Position numbers and translations under genes: made by a program
Assembly (NCBI RefSeq): GCF_041435095.1
Contig: NZ_CP108025.1
Coordinates: 558,001-622,000 of the forward strand
Direction: 5' to 3'
Origin: Kitasatospora sp. NBC_00315
GTDB lineage: Bacteria > Actinomycetota > Actinomycetes > Streptomycetales > Streptomycetaceae
Length of the DNA: 64,000 bases
In this document: piece by piece, positions 49,750 through 58,620 of the stretch
How the letters are laid out: every line of letters starts with the position of its first letter
Position numbering within the stretch: position 1 is the first letter of the stretch
Notes under the pieces: generated by a model
What the model was told of the DNA's origin: nothing
Database searches by the model: none
Seen by the model: the letters and a program-made list of their open reading frames with translations, nothing else

Positions 49750-50225
49750 TGAGGGCGTCCCCCGGGGTTTCGCAGCGGGGTTTCGCGGAGGGGTTTCGCA
49801 GCGGGGTTTTGCGGAGGGCGTCCGCCCCGGGGTTTCGCGGAGGGGTTTCGCAGCGGGGTTTTGCGGAGGGCGTCCGCCCCGGGGTTTCACGGCGGGGCTA
49901 CGTGGCTGAGCGCCGACTCCGGCCGACCCCGACTCCGCGTTCGGAGTAATACCGGAGTACCGCGCCGGGCCGCCGGTTGCCGCCCCCGGTACCACGATCG
50001 GCGACCAGCCCGCACCTAGGGTGGAAAGTACGGCAGCCGGGAATCCGGACAGCGCCGATTTCGAGGCCGCCTTTTCCCGTTGCGCGGCTCCCGCACCCCG
50101 ACCTCCACCGCAATTCCCCGATCGGCCGAGCGATTATCACGGCCGACCGCCCGCATCACTCAGGGGTGAACTCCAGAATCACCGTGGCCCACCACGGCGA
50201 CACCCGGAATCCTTCGGAGGCAGGC
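49750..50225. repeat. Intergenic region with 52-base tandem repeat
   Basis: The 52-base unit starting GGGGTTTCGCGGAGGGGTTT occurs at 49777-49828 and 49829-49880, with a partial third copy to about 49888 and a shorter variant before it. It begins immediately beyond the IS end. The rest of the gap (to 50225) shows an AT-richer patch at about 50125-50145 but no gene. Confidence 0.75.
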
Positions 50226-50579
50226 ATGAGCACCACCATCTGCGGCGCCCTTCCCGCGATCGCCCCGGCGCTGCCCGCACCTCCCGGCCCTCCTGCGGCC
50301 CGGCCCGCGACCCGGCCCGCAAGGCCCGCGCGGCCCGCGCGCATCGTTCGGACCCCGCGGGCCGACCGCGGGGCCGTACCCGCCGAGTGGACCACGCGCG
50401 TCCCGCGGTCCCCCTCCCTCGTCCTCCACCGGCCGGACCGGCCGGACCGGACGGCGCCCGGCGCACCGGTCGTCAGCCGGACCGCACTCGCACCGGCACC
50501 GCCGCCGAGCTGCCCCTGTCCCTGCGCCGCGTCCACGCTGCCCGTGCAGCCGGCCTCCTGGCCCTCCTGGCCGCGCTGA
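50226..50579 (+). CDS. Hypothetical Pro/Ala/Arg-rich protein
   Basis: A 117-residue open frame starting MSTTICGALPAIAPALPAP. It has a good GGAGG five bases before the ATG, which is the main support. The product is dominated by Pro, Ala and Arg and has no known domain, so it could be a chance frame in GC-rich DNA. The minus strand here is also open without content. Confidence 0.3.
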   Translation: MSTTICGALPAIAPALPAPPGPPAARPATRPARPARPARIVRTPRADRGAVPAEWTTRVPRSPSLVLHRPDRPDRTAPGAPVVSRTALAPAPPPSCPCPCAASTLPVQPASWPSWPR

Positions 50580-50813
50580 GAGGCGTGCCGGTCGGCGACG
50601 CGTGCCGGTCGGCGAGGCGTGCCGGTCGGCGAGGCGCGACAGCGTCGCGCGGTCCGTCGCGCGGTCCGTCGAGCGCCCGGAGGCACGCCGCCCGGCCGGG
50701 TGGAGCGGCGGCCCGGCGGCGGCCCCGTCCCCGCCCACTCGGGAGGACGCCGCCGGGACGAAGGCGGGGCTCGGGATCCTCGGCGGGACCGGGTCGACAG
50801 CGGGACCGGGTCG

Positions 50814-51773
50814 TCAGCGGTTCTTGAACTCCTCGATGGCCCCCCGGACCGCCTCCTGCATGGCCTCGCTCCCGGCGTGCCCGGAGTCCTCGATGATGTG
50901 GAGCCGGGAACCGGGCCAGGCCTTCGCCACCTCCCAGGCCGTCCCGACCGGGCTGCCCATGTCGTGCCGGCCGTGCACCAGCACCCCCGGGATCCCGGCC
51001 AGCCGGTGGGCGCCGCGCAGCAGCTGGTCCTCCTCCAGCCAGGCTCCGTTGCTGAAGAAGTGGGCGCAGATCCGTACGAACGCGATCTGCGCGTCGACCT
51101 CGCGGTCGCCGTACATGCCGGGCACACCGTTGGGCTCGTTCGAGACGACCGCGTCCTCCCAGGCCAGCCAGTCGGCGGCGGCCTTCTCGCGGACGGCCCG
51201 GTCGGGGTTCTCCATCAGCCGCGCGTACGCCGCGAGCAGGTCGCCGTCCCGCTCGTCCTCGGGGACGCCGTCGCGGAACCGGTCCCATGCCTCGGGGTGG
51301 AACCGACCGGCGCCCCGGTAGAGCCACTCGATCTCGGCGCGGCGGGTCGTCGTCACGGCCGGGACGACCATCTCGCTGACCCGCTCGGGATGCTGCTGGG
51401 CGTAGGCCAGGACGAGCGTCGCGCCCCAGGAACCGCCGTTCAGCAGCCACTTCTCGACACCGAGGTGCACGCGCAGCCGTTCCATGTCGTCGATCAGGTG
51501 CTGCGTGGTGTTCAGGCTCATGTCCGCCGCCGGATCGCTCGCGTGCGGGGTGCTGCGACCGCAGTTGCGCTGGTCGAAGCGGATGACCCGGTAGCGCTCG
51601 GGATCCCAGGCCCTCGTCGGCCGCTGCGGCGCGCCCGATCCCGGGCCGCCGTGGACGTTCAGGGCCGGCTTGCCCTCGGGGTTGCCGAGCTGCTCGTAGT
51701 AGATGCGGTTGCCGTCTCCGGTGTCGAGAAATCCATCGTCGTAGGGACTTGTCGGAGCATAGAAGTCAACCAT
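50814..51773 (-). CDS. pip: Proline iminopeptidase
   Basis: A 319-residue alpha/beta-hydrolase of peptidase family S33. NVHGGPGSGAP forms the oxyanion region, RVIRFDQRNCGRSTPH is the family signature, NGGSWGATLVLAYAQQHP holds the nucleophile Ser in GGSWG, and GRHDMGSP and EDSGHAGS supply Asp and His. It removes N-terminal proline from peptides in the cytoplasm. The ATG at 51773 is chosen on homology; the frame stays open to 52007. It is divergent from the dehydrogenase gene. Confidence 0.93.
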   Translation of the reverse strand: MVDFYAPTSPYDDGFLDTGDGNRIYYEQLGNPEGKPALNVHGGPGSGAPQRPTRAWDPERYRVIRFDQRNCGRSTPHASDPAADMSLNTTQHLIDDMERLRVHLGVEKWLLNGGSWGATLVLAYAQQHPERVSEMVVPAVTTTRRAEIEWLYRGAGRFHPEAWDRFRDGVPEDERDGDLLAAYARLMENPDRAVREKAAADWLAWEDAVVSNEPNGVPGMYGDREVDAQIAFVRICAHFFSNGAWLEEDQLLRGAHRLAGIPGVLVHGRHDMGSPVGTAWEVAKAWPGSRLHIIEDSGHAGSEAMQEAVRGAIEEFKNR

Positions 51774-51940
51774 GGCCGACGATCCTACGGCAGGCTCGCG
51801 ACTTGGCAACCGCCACCGCCACCGATGCCGCCGGCGATGCCACGCCCGGGCGAAGCGGGCCCGTGATGGGATGGTCCCACCGGGCGTCGCCCGGCCGGGC
51901 GGGGCGACCCGGGTGGTCCACCGAGGATGAGGAGCCGGCG

Positions 51941-52900
51941 ATGACGCTGCGCTGTGCGGTTCTTGACGACTTCCAGGGCGCGGCGACGGCCGCCGCCGAC
52001 TGGTCACCCGTCACCGACCGGGTGGAGGTGGTCAGTTTCACCGAGCACATCGGCACCGAGGACGAACTCGCCGCCGCACTCGCCGGCTTCGAGATCGTCG
52101 TGACCCTGCGCGAGCGGGTCGCCTTCCCGGCCTCCCTGCTCGCCCGGCTGCCGGCCCTGAAGCTGCTGGTCGCCTCCGGGATGCGGAACTCGGTGATCGA
52201 CCATGCGGCGGCACGGCGCCACGGCGTCACGGTCTGCGGTACCGCGAGCTCCTCCACCCCGCCGGTCGAACTGACCTGGGCCCTGATCCTCGGGCTGGCC
52301 CGCTCCCTGGTGCCCGAGAACACCGCGCTGCGTACCGGCGGCCCCTGGCAGAGCACCGTCGGCGCCGACCTGGAGGGCCGCCGCCTCGGGTTGCTGGGGC
52401 TCGGCCGGATCGGGAGTCGGGTCGCCCGGATCGGACAGGCCTTCGGCATGGAGGTGACGGCCTGGAGCCAGAACCTCACACCGGCGCGGGCCGAGGCGGC
52501 GGGCGCGAGCCTCGCCGCGTCCAAGGAGGACCTGCTGCGCGCGAGCGATGTGGTCTCCGTCCATCTAGCGCTGGGCGAACGGACCCGGGGCCTGCTCGGC
52601 GCCCCCGAACTGGCGCTGCTCAAGCCGACCACCTACCTGGTGAACACCTCGCGCTCCGCCATCGTGGACCAGGACGCCCTGCTGGCGGCTCTGCACCGCG
52701 GCGCCCTCGCCGGCGCCGGCCTGGACGTGTTCGACATCGAGCCGCTCCCGGTCGGCCACCCGCTGCGCTCCGCGCCCCGGCTGCTGGCGACGCCGCACCT
52801 CGGCTACGTCACGTGGGACAACTACCGGACGTACTACGGCGAGGCGGTCGAGGACATCCGGGCCTTCCTCGCCGGAGCACCCGTGCGGGTGCTGGGCTGA
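51941..52900 (+). CDS. D-2-hydroxyacid dehydrogenase
   Basis: A 319-residue NAD-dependent D-isomer-specific 2-hydroxyacid dehydrogenase. LGLLGLGRIGSRVARIG is the nucleotide-binding motif. NTSRSAIVDQDAL contains the substrate-binding region, and FDIEPLPVGHPLR and ATPHLGYVTWDNY carry the catalytic Glu and His. The ATG at 51941 has GAGGATGAGGAG upstream. The substrate (glycerate, phosphoglycerate or a branched oxo acid) cannot be told from sequence. Confidence 0.92.
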   Translation: MTLRCAVLDDFQGAATAAADWSPVTDRVEVVSFTEHIGTEDELAAALAGFEIVVTLRERVAFPASLLARLPALKLLVASGMRNSVIDHAAARRHGVTVCGTASSSTPPVELTWALILGLARSLVPENTALRTGGPWQSTVGADLEGRRLGLLGLGRIGSRVARIGQAFGMEVTAWSQNLTPARAEAAGASLAASKEDLLRASDVVSVHLALGERTRGLLGAPELALLKPTTYLVNTSRSAIVDQDALLAALHRGALAGAGLDVFDIEPLPVGHPLRSAPRLLATPHLGYVTWDNYRTYYGEAVEDIRAFLAGAPVRVLG

Positions 52901-53090
52901 CTCTCCGGCGACCCCGCGCGTCCCTCGGCGTCTTCCGGCGGTCCCGGCGGTCCCGGCCGTCGCAGCCGTCGCGGGTTCCCCGGGTGGCGAGCCCCGGCCG
53001 GGTCCGCGCCCCACGGGGTCCGGGCCGGAGGGTCGGGAGCCCGACCGGCCCGGGCCGTGCGAACGCGGTGTCCGCACGGCCCACCGTCCG

Positions 53091-54095
53091 TCAGGGGCGG
53101 CTCTTCGGGGCGTTCTCGGCCGTCCGGCCCGGGTCGGTCTCGGCGACGGGGGTGAGGATCTCCTCCATCGCCTTCAGCAGGCCGGCGTCGAGGGTCACTC
53201 CGGCCGCCTTGACGTTCTCGGTGACCTGCTCGGGGCGGGAGGCTCCGATGATCGCCGCGGAGACGTTCGAGTTCTGCAGCACCCATGCGACCGCCAGCTG
53301 GGCCAGGCTCAGCCCGGCCTGCTCGGCGATCGGCCGCAGCAGCTGGACACGCTCCAGCACCTCGGTCTGCATCCAGCGGGCGACGAAGTTCGCGCCGCCC
53401 TTGGTGTCGGTGGCCCGCGAACCGGCCGGGGGCTCGGCGCCGGGCAGGTACTTGCCCGTCAGCACACCCTGAGCGATCGGCGACCAGACGATCTGCCCGA
53501 TCCCGAGCTCCTCGCAGGTCGGCACCACCTCGGCCTCGATGACCCGCCAGAGCGCGCTGTACTGCGGCTGGCTGGAGACGAACGGCACCCGCAGTTCGCG
53601 GGCCAGCGCGTGGCCGGCCCGGATCTGGTCCGCCGTCCACTCGGAGACGCCGATGTAGAGGGCCTTCCCGGAGTGGACCACGTCGGCGAACGCCTCCATG
53701 GTCTCCTCCAGCGGAGTGCTGGTGTCGTAGCGGTGGGCCTGGTAGACGTCGACGTAGTCGGTCTGCAGGCGGCGCAGCGAGCCCTCGATGGACTCCATGA
53801 TGTGCTTGCGGCCCAGGCCCCGGTCGTTGCGGCCCGGCCCGGTCGGCCAGTAGACCTTGGTGAGGATCTCCAGGCCCTCGCGACGCTCGCCCTTCAGCGC
53901 CCGGCCGAGGACCGCCTCGGCCCGGGTCTCGGCGTAGACGTCGGCGGTGTCGAAGGTGGTGATTCCCGCGTCGAGGGCGGCGCGGATGCAGGCGGCGGCC
54001 GCGTCCTCCTCTACCTGGGAGCCGTGGGTGAGCCAGTTGCCGTAGGCGATCTCACTGATGATCAGGCCACTGCGGCCGAGGTGGCGGAACTCCAT
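53091..54095 (-). CDS. Aldo/keto reductase (Kv-beta-like)
   Basis: A 334-residue AKR. MEFRHLGRSGLIISEIAYGNW opens the barrel. The catalytic tetrad is visible as Asp and Tyr in FDTADVYAETRAE, Lys in EILTKVYW and His in VYQAHRYD. The NADPH-binding end is AAIIGASRPEQVTENVKA. It resembles voltage-gated potassium-channel beta-subunit-like reductases. The ATG at 54095 has AAGGATCC upstream. A 20-base hairpin lies about 110 bases before it. Confidence 0.93.
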   Translation of the reverse strand: MEFRHLGRSGLIISEIAYGNWLTHGSQVEEDAAAACIRAALDAGITTFDTADVYAETRAEAVLGRALKGERREGLEILTKVYWPTGPGRNDRGLGRKHIMESIEGSLRRLQTDYVDVYQAHRYDTSTPLEETMEAFADVVHSGKALYIGVSEWTADQIRAGHALARELRVPFVSSQPQYSALWRVIEAEVVPTCEELGIGQIVWSPIAQGVLTGKYLPGAEPPAGSRATDTKGGANFVARWMQTEVLERVQLLRPIAEQAGLSLAQLAVAWVLQNSNVSAAIIGASRPEQVTENVKAAGVTLDAGLLKAMEEILTPVAETDPGRTAENAPKSRP

Positions 54096-54499
54096 CGGAA
54101 GGATCCTTTCGGTGGTGGTGTCGGCTCCGATCATGCCTGCCGGGCGGCCCCGGGTGGGGCAGGTCCGGCCGGAAGGGCGGGCCCGTACCCTCCGGGGCGC
54201 CCCGTCACACCGTCGCCGGACGCCGTCCGGGCTTCCGGCGACGGTGTGACGGGCAGCGCCCTTCCGGCGACGGGCAGCGCCCTTCCGGCGAGGGCACGAC
54301 CGGCGGTGGGCGAGGCGAGCTGCGGGACGCCCCGGCGGAACGGCCTGCACCCGGCGGCCGGGCCGCGAGGAACCGGGCTGACAAGCCGGAGCATGATCGG
54401 CCATGATGCTCTCACCTACTCGTCAGGTGATCGTCCGACGCCCGGCGGCATCACGTCGGTCCCGGCCCACGACCACCCTCACTGGGGGATCCTCACCTC
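54096..54499. promoter_or_regulatory. Divergent region with a long perfect hairpin and short direct repeats
   Basis: A 404-base gap. CCCGTCACACCGTCGCCGGA (54201-54220) pairs perfectly with 54234-54253 across a 13-base loop. It is followed by two copies of a 21-base unit starting GGGCAGCGCCCTTCCGGCGA (54251-54292). Being upstream of two divergent genes it cannot terminate either of them. A regulatory RNA structure, an operator or a remnant of a lost gene are possible. Confidence 0.5.
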
Positions 54500-57304
54500 G
54501 TGCGGTTCAACAGACTTGCCGGCCTGACCGGCGCCACCGTGCTCGCGCTGGGCCTCGGCCTGCCGATACCCGCGGCCACGGCCGCCACGGCCGACGTGTC
54601 CACCCTCTTCGTCGACAACTCGATCCCCTCGCGCTGCTCCGACAGCGGGAGCGGCACGCAGGCGGCGCCGTTCTGCTCGATCTCCGCCGCGGCGGCGGCC
54701 GCCCAGCCCGGTCAGACCGTCGAGGTGGCGTACGGCTGGGGAGGTGACTACGGGCCGGCGCAGATCACCCGCTCCGGCGAGCCCGGACGGCCGATCACCT
54801 TCACCACCGGCCCTGCCTACCCGCACACCGCCGAGGTGGCGAGCCACCCGAACGCGCCCGCCTTCACCTTCAGCGGGGTCCACGACATCGTCGTGCAGAA
54901 CTTCGACGTCTTCGCCGACGGGCAGGCGTTCCTGGTGAAGGACTCCTCCCGGGTCCGGATCGAGCACACCGCGCTCGTCCAGACCATCACGCCGTCCTCC
55001 CTCGTGCAGCTGACCGGCGCCACCCAGGACGTCACGCTGACCCGCAACGACCTCGCCACCTCGGGGACGGGCGGCATCCGGATCGGCGCCGGCGTCCGCG
55101 GCACCACGCTGACGCGGAACCAGATCGGTGGTACCGACCCGCAGCAGTTCCTCGCGACCGACGCGCCCGGCACCGTCGTCACCGGCAACACGATCGTCCA
55201 GCAGTGCGGCACGCCCGTCCGGCTGACCGGCGCGTCCTCCGGCTCCGCCGTGCACAACAACATCGTGGTGAACAACGACCGGACCCCGACCTGTGCGGCG
55301 GGGGCGCCGCTGGTCTCGGTGTCGGCGGCCTCGGCCCCGGGCACCACCCTCGACCACAACCTGCTCGGCCCGGTGGACGCCAGCGCTCCGTACGACTGGG
55401 CGGGCACCGCGTACCCGACGCCGGGCGCGCTCGGCTCGGCGACCGGGCAGGGATCCCACGACCTCGTCGGCGACCCGAAGTTCGGCAGTGACGGGAGCAG
55501 TGCGCAGTACAGCCTCGGCGCCGCCTCCCCGGCCCTCGACTCCGCCGATCCGACCGCCCCCGGCGCCGCCGACACCGACGCCGACGGCAACCGCGCGGCC
55601 GACGATCCGCAGACGCCGAACACCGGCCCGGGCGGCACCTTCCTGGACCGCGGCGCGGTCGAGCGCCAGGGCGTGATCCTGCGCAACCTCGGGCTGGTCG
55701 GCGGCCCCGCACCGTACCCGGTGAAGGCCACGGCGACCACCCGCATCGTGACGAACTGGCCGCTCGCCGTCAGCTACTCCACCGACTTCGGCGACGGTTC
55801 GGCCCCGGTGGTCTCCGCCGGGACCGTCGCCGAGCACACCTACACCAAGGCCGGCCGGTTCACCGTGACCACCACCGCGACCGGCCCGGACGGCTATCGC
55901 GCCGCGGTGTCGAACGACAACCCGGTCGTGGTCAACGAGCCCGGCCCGCCGGTGCCGGTGTTCACCGTCAAGCCGTGCGCCGGCAACGCCCCCGGTTGCG
56001 GCGCCCCGCTCTCGTACGTCGTGGACACCACCGGCACCAGCAGCCCCTGGCCGATCACCGGTTACACGGTCGACTACGGCGACGGTTCGCCGGTGGGGAC
56101 CGATCCGGCCTCCCCGCACGTGTACCCGACGCCGGGCGACTACAGCGTGACCGTCACGGTCACGGACCAGGGCGGCCAGCGCGCCTCGCTCACCCGGCCG
56201 GTCAAGGTCGGCTACCTGCCGAGCCGGTACGAGGACTGGACCCAGACCCGCATCCTGGACACCCGCTCGGGCAGCAGCCCGGTGAAGCTGCTCCCGGGCG
56301 GGCAGCTCAGCGTCGACCTGCAACTCGGTGACGGCCTCACGGCCGTGGTCCTGAACGTCACCGCGGTCAACCCCGGCGGCGCGGGCCATCTCTCGGTCGG
56401 GCCCAGCGGCTCGGCGCGACCGAGCAGCTCGAACGTCAACTACCTGGCAGGCAGGGCGATCCCCAACCTGGTGACGGTGCCCGTCGGCCCGGACGGCAAG
56501 GTGACCGTCTGGAACTCGCCGGGCGGAGCGGCCCTCGACGTCGTCGTCGACCGTCTCGGGGCGTACTTCACCGGTTTCGGCAACCTCTACAACCCGGTCT
56601 CCCCGACCCGGATCCTGGACACCCGCACCGGCGTCGGCCGACCTGCCGGGAGGGTCCACTCCACCTGCGTCTACAACTGGAACCCGCCGCCGGTGACGCT
56701 GAAGGTCCGCGGCGCCAACGGTGTACCGGCCAACGCGACCTCGGTCGTCCTCAACGTCACCGTCACCGATCCCGACCAGGACGGCAACCTCTCGGTCGGC
56801 GGGAACGGCTCGAACCTCAACTTCCTCAAGGGCGAGACGGTCTCCAACCAGGTGATCGCTCCGGTGGCCGCCGACGGCACGGTCACCCTCTGCAACAACG
56901 CCGGCACGTTGCACATGATCGCCGACCTTTCCGGCTACTACGCGCCCGACAGCGGCAGCGCCTTCACCCCGGTGCTCCCGTCCCGGGCACTGGACACCCG
57001 GCTGACGACGGCCGGCCCGCTGGGGGCCGACGCCACCCTGGCCGTCCCCTCCGGCGCTCCGGCCGGCGCCACCGCCGCCGTACTGAACGTCACCAGCACC
57101 GACTCCGACCAGGACAGTTTCCTGACCGTCTGGGCGGACGGCGCCGCACGGCCCGGCACCAGCAGCGTCAACTTCACCCGGGGCCGCACCGTCCCGAACC
57201 ATGTCGTCACCCCGCTCGGGACCGACGGCAGGTTCGACGTCTACAACCACGTCGGCAGCACCCAGGTGATCGCCGACGTGTTCGGCTACTTCAGCAAGCC
57301 GTAG
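54500..57304 (+). CDS. Secreted beta-helix / PKD / LDTR-repeat protein, paralogue A
   Basis: A 934-residue exported protein. The signal peptide ends near residue 29. Residues about 35-300 form right-handed beta-helix-like repeats (GVHDIVVQNFDV, GTTLTRNQIGG, GNTIVQQCGTPVRL). Two PKD domains (about 397-480 and 484-570) each have FGDGS or YGDGS with a later HxYxxxG. Three repeats start at about 584, 703 and 828 with RILDTRSG, RILDTRTG and RALDTRLT, as in many actinobacterial surface proteins. The protein ends GYFSKP. It probably binds wall or polymer glycans; no catalytic motif is evident. The GTG start at 54500 has GGGGGA upstream. A close paralogue lies at 60506-63304. Confidence 0.85.
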   Translation: MRFNRLAGLTGATVLALGLGLPIPAATAATADVSTLFVDNSIPSRCSDSGSGTQAAPFCSISAAAAAAQPGQTVEVAYGWGGDYGPAQITRSGEPGRPITFTTGPAYPHTAEVASHPNAPAFTFSGVHDIVVQNFDVFADGQAFLVKDSSRVRIEHTALVQTITPSSLVQLTGATQDVTLTRNDLATSGTGGIRIGAGVRGTTLTRNQIGGTDPQQFLATDAPGTVVTGNTIVQQCGTPVRLTGASSGSAVHNNIVVNNDRTPTCAAGAPLVSVSAASAPGTTLDHNLLGPVDASAPYDWAGTAYPTPGALGSATGQGSHDLVGDPKFGSDGSSAQYSLGAASPALDSADPTAPGAADTDADGNRAADDPQTPNTGPGGTFLDRGAVERQGVILRNLGLVGGPAPYPVKATATTRIVTNWPLAVSYSTDFGDGSAPVVSAGTVAEHTYTKAGRFTVTTTATGPDGYRAAVSNDNPVVVNEPGPPVPVFTVKPCAGNAPGCGAPLSYVVDTTGTSSPWPITGYTVDYGDGSPVGTDPASPHVYPTPGDYSVTVTVTDQGGQRASLTRPVKVGYLPSRYEDWTQTRILDTRSGSSPVKLLPGGQLSVDLQLGDGLTAVVLNVTAVNPGGAGHLSVGPSGSARPSSSNVNYLAGRAIPNLVTVPVGPDGKVTVWNSPGGAALDVVVDRLGAYFTGFGNLYNPVSPTRILDTRTGVGRPAGRVHSTCVYNWNPPPVTLKVRGANGVPANATSVVLNVTVTDPDQDGNLSVGGNGSNLNFLKGETVSNQVIAPVAADGTVTLCNNAGTLHMIADLSGYYAPDSGSAFTPVLPSRALDTRLTTAGPLGADATLAVPSGAPAGATAAVLNVTSTDSDQDSFLTVWADGAARPGTSSVNFTRGRTVPNHVVTPLGTDGRFDVYNHVGSTQVIADVFGYFSKP

Positions 57305-57784
57305 CAGACCGCGGACGGACGGCGCGCGCAGGGGACGGCACCGCGCACGGGCCGGCATCGCGCACGGCCGCACCGCGGCCCGGCGACGCGGTGACATACG
57401 CAGGGAAGGGTGGGCCGGTGCTCCGCGGAGCACCGGCCCACCGGCGTCGGCGCCGGCGCCGGCGTCCGCGTACGGCGGGGACGGCGGGGACGGCGGGGAC
57501 GCCATCACCGCGTCCCTCAGCCCGGTTGTCCGCGTGGTTCCGGCGGTGCCGTCAACATTGACGTCCACGCCCACGCGCGCAGCAATGCCGGGGCCGGGCA
57601 GCCCTGCCACGGTTGGATCCAGGCGTGCGACGGGAGCGGGACGAGCGCCGGGCAGGGCGGTCGGCTCCGCGCCCGGGGAACTCGCCGAAAATTCTTCCGA
57701 GAGGCCTGTCGATCCGTCCGGCCCCCGTTCGACGTAGGTGTGACGGGCGGGGAAAGCCCCCGCCGTACCGACCGAGGAGTCACC
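57305..57784. other. Intergenic region after paralogue A
   Basis: 480 bases without a gene apart from the terminator at 57409-57442 and a GAGGAG ribosome site for the following YCII gene at 57773-57778. The frame between them shows no recognisable product. Confidence 0.5.
57409..57442. terminator. 34-base perfect palindrome, terminator
   Basis: The 17-base arm GGTGGGCCGGTGCTCCG (57409-57425) is followed directly by its complement (57426-57442). It is expected to form a strong hairpin about 100 bases downstream of paralogue A. Confidence 0.75.
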
Positions 57785-58141
57785 ATGCCGCGCTTTCTTT
57801 CGATGATCCGTATCGACGAGCAGAACGCCCCCGCCGGAGAGCCCGGCCCCGAGTTCGAGGCGCGGATGGGCGCACTCTTCGAGGAGATCACCAAGGCCGG
57901 GGTCATGCTGGAGACGGCGGGACTCACCCCGACCGCCCAGGGCACCCGGATCACCTGGTCCGACGGGAAGCTCAGCTACACCGACGGGCCCTTCACCGAG
58001 GCCAAGGAGGTCGTCGGCGGCTACGCGATCATCCAGACCGAGGACAAGGCCGAGGCCCTGGAGTGGACCAAGCGCTTCCTGGAGATCCACCCGGACAACT
58101 GGACCGTCACCGCCGAGCTCCGCGAGATCGCCTCGGCCTGA
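57785..58141 (+). CDS. YCII-family protein
   Basis: A 118-residue YCII-related protein (DGPF type). MPRFLSMIRIDEQ opens the ferredoxin-like fold, KLSYTDGPFTEAKEVVGGY is the family signature, and EALEWTKRFLEIHP with its following His/Asp region completes it. Members are small ligand-binding or dehydrochlorinase-like proteins, often near ECF sigma factors; none is adjacent here. GAGGAG lies before the ATG. Confidence 0.9.
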   Translation: MPRFLSMIRIDEQNAPAGEPGPEFEARMGALFEEITKAGVMLETAGLTPTAQGTRITWSDGKLSYTDGPFTEAKEVVGGYAIIQTEDKAEALEWTKRFLEIHPDNWTVTAELREIASA

Positions 58142-58620
58142 CGTCCGAACTGCACGATCCGGCCGGCGAACCGCCCGCGGCCAGGGCGGCCGAAGCGGTG
58201 CGCTCCTGCGACCGCGGTGGGCGGACGACGAGCCCGCCGGGAAACCGAGCGGGGGCCCGGTCACCACTGGTGGCCGGGCCCCCGCTCGTCCCGGGCCCCT
58301 CGTCCCTCTGGCCCGGGCCCCCGGTCGTCCGGTCGTCCGGGTCGGCCCCGCAGGTCGGGCGCCGACGCGTGCACCGCACGCCGTGGCCGTGCGGTCCGGG
58401 GGCGTCCGAGCGCTGCGCGGACGCCGCGTCCGAGCAGGTGACGGTTGCCTCCGTGGCGCGCGGCGCCGGCCGCGCACGGACGGTGCGGGTTAGCCTGACA
58501 CGGCCCTGAAGCAGCCCCCGAACGGCCCCGGGCCGCGGCGGAGCGGAACAGCACGGCCGGACGGCGGGCCCGAGCAGCGGCCCGGACGCCGACCGGAAAC
58601 GACAGCGGAGGGAGACGAGC
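58142..58620. other. Intergenic region after the YCII gene
   Basis: 479 bases. A terminator hairpin has arms 58247-58266 (GAGCGGGGGCCCGGTCACCA) and 58268-58287 pairing over 20 bases with one G-U pair. A promoter for the lipoprotein gene may lie near 58480-58500 (GGTTAGCCTGACACGG). No gene was recognised. Confidence 0.65.
58247..58287. terminator. Terminator after the YCII gene
   Basis: 20-base arms separated by a single base, with one G-U pair, about 105 bases after the stop codon. Confidence 0.75.

Noticed and set aside
54479..58477. Very long open frame on the minus strand opposite paralogue A
   Set aside because: It mirrors the codon positions of the real plus-strand gene, has Arg/Gly/Val-rich composition and no domain. 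The same applies to long antisense frames at 782-3373, 12323-14662, 14389-17247, 21815-25312 and 60488-63340.
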